A stretch of 44,834 nucleotides of DNA from an uncultured Clostridia bacterium. Its GTDB lineage: Bacteria > Bacillota > Clostridia > Christensenellales > Borkfalkiaceae. The notes under the pieces are model-generated. The model saw nothing but the letters and a program-made list of their open reading frames with translations. It searched no databases and was not told the origin of the DNA. Each line of letters starts with the position of its first letter. Position 1 is the first letter of the stretch. Location: positions 1 through 44,834 of the forward strand of contig CAKQLR010000012.1 in NCBI GenBank assembly GCA_934254725.1, read 5' to 3'. Shown one piece after another: positions 16,592-23,638 of this stretch. Position numbers and translations under genes: made by a program.

Positions 16592-16942
16592 ATGAAAAAA
16601 ATCTTTCCGATATTCAAAAGTATTCTCTCCGTTGTAACAATTCCGTTATGGTTTATCAGAATGTTCGTGGGCGTCGGGCATTTGCCCGACCAAACTACCG
16701 GTGAAATAGTTGAAGTGATATTTCGCCATAGTATGCTTGAAAATGTCGGAGATTTAACACACCCTGTTCTCGCGTATATATCAATTGCTATTTCATTGAT
16801 TTCTGCTGTTGTTAATGCGATTGTTTTAAAATTTCCCGGCAATAAAAAACTTCGGATTTGTTCCGATATCGCATTCGGAACGGCAATAGGATTGTTTTTA
16901 ATCTTTTTACTGTTGGCATTTACTGTCAGACGCGGATATTAA
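16592..16942 (+). CDS. Small hypothetical membrane protein
   Basis: I do not recognise a family. The 116-residue protein has three likely membrane segments (about 8-25, 62-82 and 92-110) separated by short polar loops, and ends in RRGY. The start is well supported by AAGGAGGG eight bases upstream. It lies 58 bases after cvpA and before a bidirectional terminator, so it is probably transcribed with cvpA. Confidence 0.78.
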   Translation: MKKIFPIFKSILSVVTIPLWFIRMFVGVGHLPDQTTGEIVEVIFRHSMLENVGDLTHPVLAYISIAISLISAVVNAIVLKFPGNKKLRICSDIAFGTAIGLFLIFLLLAFTVRRGY

Positions 16943-17008
16943 AAATCTCGTTTATATTTGGCATTCTACAAACATTTTTCTGCTTTAACAAACTTATTAA
17001 AATAAAAG

Positions 17009-17046
17009 AAAAGTCCCGATTTCGTGTGAAAAACGGGACTTTTTTA
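17009..17046. terminator. Bidirectional terminator between small membrane protein and jag
   Basis: A 10-bp perfect stem AAAAGTCCCG (17009-17018) with CGGGACTTTT (17034-17043), with T runs on both strands. It lies between two convergent genes. Confidence 0.92.
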
Positions 17047-17061
17047 TTACTTTATTTATAA

Positions 17062-17889
17062 TCAGTTGTTTTCGTTATTGTTTTTAAGACTGTTTCCGAG
17101 GTAAGTTCCGCCGAAACCGCTTCTCTTAACTTGGGGCTTGCTCATAGCGGAAAAACCGGAAGTTCTTCTTTCTCTTCCGTCCCTGTTGTAACCGCGTCTG
17201 TCTCTATCGCCGTCTTTATTATAACGTCTTCTGTCGCCGTTTCTGTCCTCTCTTATAGGTCTGCCGGGCTTCATGTTGTTCGGAACGATAGAGATGTATC
17301 TGTTAGGCTCTTTGCCTTCGCTTACGGTTTTGACTTCGGTGTTCTCGGAAAGAGCGAAATGAATAACTCTTCTTTCAAACGGGTTCATCGGCTCGAGCGA
17401 AACCTTTCTTCCCGTCCTTACGGCTTTAGCCGCAAGCTTCTCCGCAAGGTTCTTTAAAGTTTCTTCTCTTTTGCCGCGATAGCCTTCGCAATCTACAACT
17501 ACCCTTAAGTATTCGTCTTTGCCTTTATTTGCAACTGCGCCGGCAAGACACTGAATAGCGTCTAAAACTTCTCCTCTGTAGCCTATAACAGCCGAAGACG
17601 TTGTGGTTATAACGTTTACCGTAATTGTTTTTTCATCCTCTTTAAGCTCGGTTGTAGCAGGAATTCCGATTATTTCGAAAAGACCCTCTATAAACTTCTC
17701 GGCTCTTTCGCCGTCGGTAGCTTTTCTTTTAACCGAAACCTTTGCGGGTTTTGCGCCTATACCCAAAAATCCTTTCTGAGGTTCTTCCAGAACGACTATT
17801 TCGGCTTCGCTTTCGTTGATGCCCATTTCTTTAAGTCCTTCTGCTACGGCTTCCTCAACCGTTTTGGCTGTAAACTCTCTTTCTTCCAT
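17062..17889 (-). CDS. jag: Jag/KhpB RNA-binding protein
   Basis: Jag (SpoIIIJ-associated, KhpB) is a KH-R3H RNA-binding protein encoded next to yidC and linked to envelope growth control. The 275-residue protein has the three expected domains: Jag_N (1-52, with the GFLGIGAKPAKVSVK motif), a KH domain with VIGYRGEVLDAIQ (about 98-110) and an R3H domain around LEPMNPFERRVIHFAL (about 165-180). The last 70 residues form a basic Arg/Asp/Gly-rich low-complexity tail (GDRRRYNKDGDRDRRGYN), longer than usual and likely a disordered RNA-binding region. The ATG has AGGAGG at a rather long distance of 14 bases. It is the last gene of the leftward rpmH-jag block. Confidence 0.93.
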   Translation of the reverse strand: MEEREFTAKTVEEAVAEGLKEMGINESEAEIVVLEEPQKGFLGIGAKPAKVSVKRKATDGERAEKFIEGLFEIIGIPATTELKEDEKTITVNVITTTSSAVIGYRGEVLDAIQCLAGAVANKGKDEYLRVVVDCEGYRGKREETLKNLAEKLAAKAVRTGRKVSLEPMNPFERRVIHFALSENTEVKTVSEGKEPNRYISIVPNNMKPGRPIREDRNGDRRRYNKDGDRDRRGYNRDGRERRTSGFSAMSKPQVKRSGFGGTYLGNSLKNNNENN

Positions 17890-18005
17890 AATGTAAATAC
17901 TAACCTCCTAAACAATATGCCCGAGCCAATAACGCAATGCTCTTTCGGACAGTTCCTCCTTAATCACAAAATGCTTTTATTTATCGGAATTTTTTTTGTT
18001 TTTAT

Positions 18006-19502
18006 TTATTTTTTAAGGCGTTTCTGCTCTTCTTTTTTCTGTTGTTCTGCCTCTTTTAAAGCCGCTTCTTTTTCTATTTTGTTTATGTTGCCTTTGCTTC
18101 TCGAAACGCCTGCGTCTATTTTTTTATCGTACTTTTTCTCTATAGCAAAGTTTATAAGAACGCTTGAAGCGGTTGTAACGAGCGAACTGACCGTCATGTA
18201 AATACTGAACGCGGTGGAATAACTGAACGCGAATACACCGAACATGATAGGCATCATCCACATCATCATCTTCTGCGTCATCGCAGCCTGTCCGTCAACG
18301 CTCTGAAGCTCTAATTGAGACTTCTGCATCTTCTGCATTACGAACTGCGAAAGGAACATGGTGAGGATAGACAAAGCCACCATTATAAAGTAACCGTTCG
18401 GAGCTTCTTTCTGGTCTTTTAGACCTGCAGTAACTCTTTCGTACTGAGCGCTGTCAAGAGGTATTTCTATAGCCGCGCAGGAGCAGGATTTTCTTGCCGC
18501 AGCACCTATTTTATCGGCAAACGTTTTAGCGTCCGCAACTATCGGGTGTTCGTACGAAACGTCAGGCATCCATATATTTTTAACCCAAAGGAATCCTGAT
18601 TTTTTAATTTTTCCTACCTTATAAGCGTCCGCAACGCCTTCGTTAACTTTAGTTACAACGTTTTCGGAAAGATAATCATCGGAAACAGCGGAAAGAATGC
18701 TTTCGGCAAGCTCTTTATTCTGCTTGTCCTCGCTGCTTTCTTCATCGTCGGAAGTTTTCGCCCTGAAAGTATAAACTGTCTCGCCCTCGCCTTTTTCCAG
18801 TCTGGAGAAAGTTTCGGTAGAAAGCTTGTCTTTAAGAGTATCGAGAAAAGCCGAAGCTTCTTCGGTAAACTTCTTATTTTCGTCTATATTAAGAACGTAA
18901 GCGTCGCCATCGGGTTTTACAACCTTTTTAACGTCGGCATTGTTTTCGTATAGCTTGTCTTTCTTTAAGGTAACGGTAAAATCGTTACCGTCGCTTACTA
19001 TTTCGTAAAGGTCGGAATCCGCGCTTTCTACAGTGTTTATCTTTATAAGACTGTTGTAAGTTTTAACTATCTCGTTATATTCCTGATTCATAGCGAATGC
19101 GGAATACATTCTGAACGCGTCTATAGCTACAAAGAAAATAACAAGCGAAAGTATTGACGGCAAGCAACCGGATAAAGCGGAATAACCGTTTTTCTTCTGC
19201 AACGCCATCATTTTTTGGTTGTAGAGATTTTTGTCGTTGGCATACTGCTTCTGAAGCCTTTCGAGTTCAGGCCTCATTTGCTCCATCTTGATGGCGTTCT
19301 TTTTAGTCTTAACCTTCGCTATGATATCGAAAGGCAGAACCAAAAGCCTCAAAGTGAGGGTAAACAGTATTATTCCGAGTCCCGTGCTCCCGGTAATTTC
19401 AATAAGCCATTGAATATACTTACCTATAAAGTTTAAGGATATTTCGCCGCTTATTACTTCAGAAGCGGAAGATAACCCCGCAAGCAAAGTTAAAAAATTC
19501 AT
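18006..19502 (-). CDS. yidC: Membrane protein insertase YidC, enlarged
   Basis: Inserts and folds membrane proteins alone or with SecYEG. The 498-residue protein is far longer than the 260-290 usual for Bacillota. The core is recognisable: the first core segment with the groove arginine in LFTLTLRLLVLPFD (about 46-59), the cytoplasmic helical hairpin rich in charge and Met/Gln (62-105), a second hydrophobic segment (108-130), the conserved FLWVKNIWMPD (about 304-314), and C-terminal segments (370-452) with MQKMQKSQ. Two insertions explain the size: an acidic 145-300 region and a shorter 318-365 region with a CSC motif. No lipobox is evident. The tail (455-498) is a basic, charged helix typical of YidC. 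Confidence 0.92.
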   Translation of the reverse strand: MNFLTLLAGLSSASEVISGEISLNFIGKYIQWLIEITGSTGLGIILFTLTLRLLVLPFDIIAKVKTKKNAIKMEQMRPELERLQKQYANDKNLYNQKMMALQKKNGYSALSGCLPSILSLVIFFVAIDAFRMYSAFAMNQEYNEIVKTYNSLIKINTVESADSDLYEIVSDGNDFTVTLKKDKLYENNADVKKVVKPDGDAYVLNIDENKKFTEEASAFLDTLKDKLSTETFSRLEKGEGETVYTFRAKTSDDEESSEDKQNKELAESILSAVSDDYLSENVVTKVNEGVADAYKVGKIKKSGFLWVKNIWMPDVSYEHPIVADAKTFADKIGAAARKSCSCAAIEIPLDSAQYERVTAGLKDQKEAPNGYFIMVALSILTMFLSQFVMQKMQKSQLELQSVDGQAAMTQKMMMWMMPIMFGVFAFSYSTAFSIYMTVSSLVTTASSVLINFAIEKKYDKKIDAGVSRSKGNINKIEKEAALKEAEQQKKEEQKRLKK

Positions 19503-19587
19503 TTAAAAAATTTCCTTTCTGTTATTCGGATAAATATGTAAGCCATGTAAGGGCATGTAACCACGCAAGCTTTTATCGCTTAAAATA

Positions 19588-19830
19588 TTACAAAACCCAT
19601 TTGATATCTTTTTTCCTGTCGGGAACGGGATCTACCCCTCCCTTAAAAAAAGGATTACACCTTAATATTCTTTTAACCGCAAGAAACCCGCCTTTTATAA
19701 CGCCGAATCTGCTTACTGCCGTAAAGGCGTATTCAGAACACGTAGGCGTGTAAATACATGCGGGCGGCAACAAAGGGGATATGCGTTTTTTGTAGAATCT
19801 TAAAAAACTCAAAACTAATTTTTTAAGCAT
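19588..19830 (-). CDS. yidD: Membrane protein insertion efficiency factor YidD
   Basis: YidD is a small membrane-associated protein that assists YidC-dependent insertion. The 80-residue length is typical and the diagnostic core is complete: LRFYKKRISPLLPPACIYTP, then TPTCSEYAFTAV, KGGFLAVKRILRCNPF and a terminal GGVDPVP. It overlaps rnpA by 16 bases at its start and lies 85 bases ahead of yidC, the standard rpmH-rnpA-yidD-yidC-jag order. Confidence 0.95.
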   Translation of the reverse strand: MLKKLVLSFLRFYKKRISPLLPPACIYTPTCSEYAFTAVSRFGVIKGGFLAVKRILRCNPFFKGGVDPVPDRKKDIKWVL

Positions 19831-20171
19831 ATTTCTTCCTTAGACCTGTCCTTTGAAAGAAGCCCTTCCTTTTCAAAAAGGAACTTCATATCCTTTAAAA
19901 AGACATCGTAACTGTAGTTTTCCCTTACGGAAGGGAGAATAACTATGTAAACGTTTTTGTTTATATCGTTCTTAAAGGTATTGAAAGCCGCTCTTAAAAG
20001 TCTTTTAATTCTGTTACGCTGAACGCTTTTTCCGTGTTTTTTGCTTACCGAATATCCTATTTTCAGTTCGCGTGATTTATGATATATCATCGTAAGCGAG
20101 CCTTTATGGCTCCTTGCACCGCGGTTAAACAAAAACTGAAAATCTTTATTTCTTTTTAATCTTAAATCCAA
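19815..20171 (-). CDS. rnpA: Ribonuclease P protein component
   Basis: Protein cofactor of RNase P, which trims tRNA 5' leaders. The 118-residue protein starts with LRLKRNKDFQFLFNRG and has the catalytically important basic helix VQRNRIKRLLRAAF (about 50-63), which is the family signature. It overlaps yidD by 16 bases. A hairpin terminator separates it from rpmH upstream, so it may be expressed by partial readthrough. Confidence 0.95.
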   Translation of the reverse strand: MDLRLKRNKDFQFLFNRGARSHKGSLTMIYHKSRELKIGYSVSKKHGKSVQRNRIKRLLRAAFNTFKNDINKNVYIVILPSVRENYSYDVFLKDMKFLFEKEGLLSKDRSKEEICLKN

Positions 20172-20218
20172 ATTCTTTTACCCGCATCTCCGCTCCGCAA
20201 AAAACAGAAGTTACTTCT

Positions 20219-20249
20219 AAAAAACCACCTGAGCCGGTCAAGTGGTTTT
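20219..20249 (-). terminator. Terminator/attenuator between rpmH and rnpA
   Basis: On the minus strand AAAACCAC, a short inner TGA/TCA stem and GTGGTTTT followed by more T residues form an intrinsic terminator inside the rpmH-rnpA operon. This would let abundant rpmH message exceed rnpA message; the regulatory reading is inference. Confidence 0.8.
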
Positions 20250-20316
20250 AACGCGAAGCTTTTTAGTTAATACTATTCGCTGATATATCCGTAATTAGTG
20301 ACGTTATTTTAACTTA

Positions 20317-20451
20317 TTAAGCGGATAACTTATGACGACCTTTCTGTCTTCTTCTCTTTAAAACGTTTCTTCCGTTTTTGGTTGCCATTCTTTTTCTGAA
20401 GCCGTGAACTTTGCTTCTCTGTCTTTTCTTAGGCTGGTAAGTTCTTTTCAT
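20317..20451 (-). CDS. rpmH: Ribosomal protein bL34
   Basis: Translation of the complement gives a 44-residue basic protein starting MKRTYQPKKRQRSKVHGFRK and ending GRHKLSA, an unmistakable bL34 of the large ribosomal subunit. AAGGA lies upstream of the ATG. A near-perfect promoter precedes it and a terminator follows, so it can be expressed as a single-gene message as well as with rnpA. The usual divergent neighbour dnaA is absent; dnaN lies upstream in the same direction instead. Confidence 0.98.
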   Translation of the reverse strand: MKRTYQPKKRQRSKVHGFRKRMATKNGRNVLKRRRQKGRHKLSA

Positions 20452-20492
20452 AATAATATCATCCTTTTTTTATATATTTTTTCGGAAATAAA

Positions 20493-20521
20493 ATTGTACT
20501 AAATTTTATATCTTTTGTCAA
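20493..20521 (-). promoter_or_regulatory. rpmH promoter
   Basis: On the minus strand TTGACA (20521-20516), a 17-nt spacer and TACAAT (20498-20493), giving a start near 20486 and a leader of about 35 nt. Confidence 0.9.
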
Positions 20522-20698
20522 CTGTTTTATACTTCTAATTAAAGGCAATGTTTTCTTTTAATCCGATGTCTTTAATTATATATTTTTTATAAGCCGATAC
20601 GTAAAGAGGAATCGATTTCTCTCTTATACGGGGAGCGGCTGTTTGCTGCTACTTCCTCACTACAATATCGGATACATACCTGCGGAGGTTACTCCGCA

Positions 20699-21796
20699 TT
20701 AGGAGTTGATGCGAATAGGTAAAAGCAAGTATAAATATTGATCGCCCTGATAAGATTTGATTACGCAGGGAGAAATGGAGCTATTGAAATACATGTATAC
20801 GAAATCATCGTTAACAGCCCTTAAAATATCCGTCAAATACTTGCTGTTGAACGCTATGACAAGATCCTTGCCCTCAAGGTTTATAAGAAGATTCTCATCA
20901 ACCTTACCGAGCTCGGAACTTGCTGAAATGTTAAGATTGCCTTCCTTGATATCGAATTTAACGAGATTCTTCATTTCTCTCGCCACGATAGCGGCTCTCT
21001 CTATACTCTGAAGCATCTGGTTTTTTGAAACCCTTATAACGCTTAAGAATTCGTTCGGGATTATCTGCTTGTAGTTGAGGTACTCGCCTTCGAGAAGCCT
21101 CGAAACGAGAACGGTCGAAGAAACTTCTACCATAAGCATATTTTTCTGAATAACCACGGTAACGGTTTCTTCTTCTCTTTCCAGAAGCCTCGTTATCTCT
21201 ACAAGCGTCCTTGAAGGAACGATTGCAGAAAACGTACCGGTGGAGTGAGCAAGCTCCTTCTTGCAAACGGCAAGACGGAAACCGTCGAGCGCAACGCAGA
21301 CAACCGAATTTTCGTCAACTTCTATCTTACAACCTTTAAGTATGGGTCTGCCGTCATCCTGAGAGCAGGAGAACGCAGTCATATTTATAAGCTCGTTGAA
21401 GTCCTTCTGACTCATCGTAAACGAGTTTTCTTTTATATCTTTATTTATAACGGGATATTCTTCTAAATCCTTGGTCTGAATGAAACCTTCGGAATCGCCG
21501 TAGCGTACCTTTAAATTATTCCCTTCTACTGTAAGCTCAATCTGTTCGTCCTCGAGTTTTTTTACAAGCTCGTTAAAAAGCTTACCCTGAACGAGCGTTT
21601 CGCCTTCTTCGAGGACTTCCGCTCTTATCGTTTTTTCTATAGCTATTTCCGTGTCGGTTGCAAGAAGCGTAAGATAATCGCCCTTCGCCGTAAGTTTGAT
21701 GCATTCGAGTATGTCGTTCGGCGTTTTCGCAGATATAGCTTTTATTACCTTCATAATAGCGTTTGAAAGATCAAGCCCTTCGCAAAGAAGTTTCAT
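20699..21796 (-). CDS. dnaN: DNA polymerase III beta sliding clamp
   Basis: Forms the ring that tethers the replicative polymerase and mismatch-repair proteins to DNA. The 365-residue length is normal, with three similar domains of about 120 residues and the conserved C-terminus YLLLPIRI that lines the partner-binding pocket. Other family marks include GRPILKGCKIEV and ALDGFRLAVCK. GGAG lies 8 bases before the ATG. A short hairpin (TGCGGAG/CTCCGCA) follows the stop without a T run. dnaN normally follows dnaA; here it points leftward into rpmH with the origin-like region behind it and dnaA missing. Confidence 0.97.
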   Translation of the reverse strand: MKLLCEGLDLSNAIMKVIKAISAKTPNDILECIKLTAKGDYLTLLATDTEIAIEKTIRAEVLEEGETLVQGKLFNELVKKLEDEQIELTVEGNNLKVRYGDSEGFIQTKDLEEYPVINKDIKENSFTMSQKDFNELINMTAFSCSQDDGRPILKGCKIEVDENSVVCVALDGFRLAVCKKELAHSTGTFSAIVPSRTLVEITRLLEREEETVTVVIQKNMLMVEVSSTVLVSRLLEGEYLNYKQIIPNEFLSVIRVSKNQMLQSIERAAIVAREMKNLVKFDIKEGNLNISASSELGKVDENLLINLEGKDLVIAFNSKYLTDILRAVNDDFVYMYFNSSISPCVIKSYQGDQYLYLLLPIRINS

Positions 21797-21858
21797 TCCA
21801 GGTTCTCCTTTTTCCGCGGAACGGTTTCATTTTTAATTATCGCGCCCGCGCTACATTC

Positions 21859-21886
21859 ATTATATTATTTATTTGATTTAGTTAAA
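21859..21886 (-). promoter_or_regulatory. Probable dnaN promoter
   Basis: On the minus strand TTTAAC (21886-21881), a 16-nt spacer and TATAAT (21864-21859). It lies at the left edge of the origin region, about 60 bases before dnaN. Confidence 0.55.
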
Positions 21887-21889
21887 AGT

Positions 21890-22190
21890 AATAGTTATAG
21901 GCTGCTGTGAATTTGTGGATAGATTCGCTCTTTCAGCCGCCTTACCCCATTTTATAGTATATATTATATATAGTAATATAGAAAAAGGCAAATGTTTTTC
22001 AATCGATTCTCAATGTTGATAACCTGTTTTTTCCTTAATTTTTAATTGTTGAATAATTCCGCCCGCTGTGTATAACTTGTCTGGATTCATGAATGAACAG
22101 ATTCATAAAAGGAAGGAAATGATTTTTAAAAGAATTAAAAAACCGTTCGGAATCGGGTTATCCACAAAGTTATAAACAGTGTGGATAAAT
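21890..22190. other. Proposed replication origin (oriC)
   Basis: This intergenic region between dnaN and rsmG carries a cluster of DnaA boxes. Perfect TTAT(A/C)CACA boxes are at 22067-22075 (minus), 22158-22166 (plus) and 22180-22188 (minus). One-mismatch boxes are at 21914-21922 (minus), 22014-22022 (minus) and 22170-22178 (plus). Between the first two boxes is a pure A/T stretch (about 21951-21981, repeated TATA) suited to be the unwinding element. Gene directions diverge from here: dnaN-jag leftward and rsmG rightward. Three perfect nonamers plus the AT-rich element in about 300 bp are not expected by chance. Confidence 0.85.
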
Positions 22191-22203
22191 TTCGGTTAAA
22201 AAC

Positions 22204-22232
22204 TTGTCAATTAAGTGGATATCTGTTATAAT
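22204..22232 (+). promoter_or_regulatory. rsmG promoter, probably giving a leaderless message
   Basis: TTGTCA (22204-22209), a 17-nt spacer and TATAAT (22227-22232). The predicted start (22238-22240) is at the rsmG ATG. A degenerate DnaA-box-like AGTGGATAT sits in the spacer. Confidence 0.78.
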
Positions 22233-22239
22233 TGTGCGT

Positions 22240-22929
22240 ATGAAAGAAACTTTTAAAGAGTACGGAATAATTCTTACTGATGAAAAGCAAAAGAAACTTC
22301 AGCTTTTCTGCGAATTTTTGACCGAATATAATACCAAGATAAATTTAACTTCCATAACCGACGAAAAAGAAGTGTGGATAAAACATTTTTTAGATTCGCT
22401 TCTGGGCAGCGCTTACTTTGAAAACGGCGCTTCCGTTCTGGAGATCGGATCGGGAGGCGGATTCCCTTCCATACCTTTAAAGATAGTCAGGGACGATTTG
22501 AAATTCACTCTGTGCGACAGCACCGGAAAGAAGTGCGAATACCTTAAAGAAGCGGTTAAATATCTGAAACTCGATAATTTAGAAGTAGTGTGCGCAAGAG
22601 CCGAAGATTTAGGTAAAAACCCCGTATATCGCGAAAAATTCGATATTGTTACGGCGAGAGCCGTAGCCAGAATGAACACTCTTTCGGAGTACTGCCTGCC
22701 CCTTGTGAAGGTCGGCGGGAAGTTTATAGCTTTAAAAGGCGAGGCTAAAGAGGAGCTTGAAGAAGCTGCCGGAGCAATAGATATTCTCGGCGGAAAAGTA
22801 GCCGTGACAGACAGGAAAGAACTTCCGTTCGGCTACGGGGAGAGAAACGTAATAGTTATAGAAAAGGTAAAAAACACGCCTTCCTGCTACCCCCGCGGCA
22901 ACGGAAAAGAGAGAAAAAAACCTTTATGA
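22240..22929 (+). CDS. rsmG: 16S rRNA 7-methylguanosine methyltransferase RsmG
   Basis: RsmG (GidB) methylates G527 of 16S rRNA using S-adenosylmethionine. The 229-residue protein has the Rossmann motif I VLEIGSGGGFPSIPL (about residues 66-80), the family's INLTSITD near the N-terminus and TARAVARMNTLSEY (about 142-155). I chose ATG 22240, where the conserved N-terminus begins; the open frame back to TTG 22204 overlaps the -35. There is no Shine-Dalgarno. In most Bacillota rsmG follows mnmE-mnmG on the jag side of the origin; here it stands alone to the right of the origin. It overlaps the next gene by 4 bases. Confidence 0.95.
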   Translation: MKETFKEYGIILTDEKQKKLQLFCEFLTEYNTKINLTSITDEKEVWIKHFLDSLLGSAYFENGASVLEIGSGGGFPSIPLKIVRDDLKFTLCDSTGKKCEYLKEAVKYLKLDNLEVVCARAEDLGKNPVYREKFDIVTARAVARMNTLSEYCLPLVKVGGKFIALKGEAKEELEEAAGAIDILGGKVAVTDRKELPFGYGERNVIVIEKVKNTPSCYPRGNGKERKKPL

Positions 22930-23414
22930 TAAAAAGTGACGGTCTCTATCTTGATCCCGATAAATCCGTTTGTTTTACGGGGCACAGAATCGTAAAGAGA
23001 GATCTTGAAGAAAAAGATATAGAAAAAGTTATAAAGGAACTCATAAACGAGGGGTATGAAAATTTCCTTAACGGCATGGCTATGGGTTTCGATTTGTTAT
23101 GTTTTAAAATTTTATTAAAACTTAAAGAAGAAAAGTTTCCTTTTATAAAGCTCGTGGCTTGCATTCCCTGCTTAAACCAGAATTTAAAGTACCCTGCAAA
23201 GATTAAAAGACTGTATGAAGAATATCTGGAAAAAGCGGATTATACGGTTATAATATCGGACGTCTACACAGAATATTGCATGAAAGAGCGCGACAGATTT
23301 ATGGTGGATTCTTCAGCCGTATGCATTTCGTATCTTTATAAATCCACCGGCGGAACTTACTACACGACCTCTTACGCAGTAGAAAAAGAAAGGAAAGTAG
23401 TATATATAAAATAA
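22926..23414 (+). CDS. SLOG-family protein (DUF1273/YpsA-like)
   Basis: The 162-residue protein has CFTGHRI near residue 16, then ENFLNGMAMGFDLLCFKILL and LVACIPCLNQ, the Rossmann-like pattern of the SLOG/DUF1273 group, and it ends with YKSTGGTYYTTSYAVEKERKV, the usual C-terminal nucleotide-site motif of these proteins. Members are thought to bind nucleotide-derived ligands; no reaction can be assigned. It overlaps rsmG by 4 bases and is probably translated with it. Confidence 0.82.
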   Translation: MIKSDGLYLDPDKSVCFTGHRIVKRDLEEKDIEKVIKELINEGYENFLNGMAMGFDLLCFKILLKLKEEKFPFIKLVACIPCLNQNLKYPAKIKRLYEEYLEKADYTVIISDVYTEYCMKERDRFMVDSSAVCISYLYKSTGGTYYTTSYAVEKERKVVYIK

Positions 23415-23515
23415 AAAAACGAAGTAAACTATGAATTTTTAAAACGATGCTCGCGTAAAAATACAAATAAAATTAAAAAATCGTGAATTTTTTTCTTAAT
23501 ATAGGTTAAAAACAG

Positions 23516-23544
23516 TTTACAAACACATTTAATTTCAATATAAT
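23516..23544 (+). promoter_or_regulatory. Promoter of the acidic zinc-ribbon gene
   Basis: TTTACA (23516-23521), a 17-nt spacer and TATAAT (23539-23544). The leader of about 88 nt includes a small hairpin, GCGGA with TCCGC, around 23584-23603, before an AAGGAG binding site. Confidence 0.8.
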
Positions 23545-23638
23545 ATTTTAGCAATTGAACATAATGCGTAATATATATAAGTGGGCGGAGGGAAAATTCC
23601 GCTTAAACCATTGTAAATTTTGATTAAGGAGAAAAAAT

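Noticed and set aside
17917..18201. 94-codon plus-strand frame across the yidC-jag junction
   Set aside because: It is antisense to the conserved C-terminus of YidC and has a low-complexity hydrophobic sequence.
20600..20698. Stretch resembling the GGAAGCAGC loop of SRP RNA between dnaN and rpmH (minus strand GTGAGGAAGTAGCAGC)
   Set aside because: The obligatory TCCGG part of the conserved loop is missing and flanking arms do not pair well; no terminator follows. I keep only the small hairpin after dnaN.
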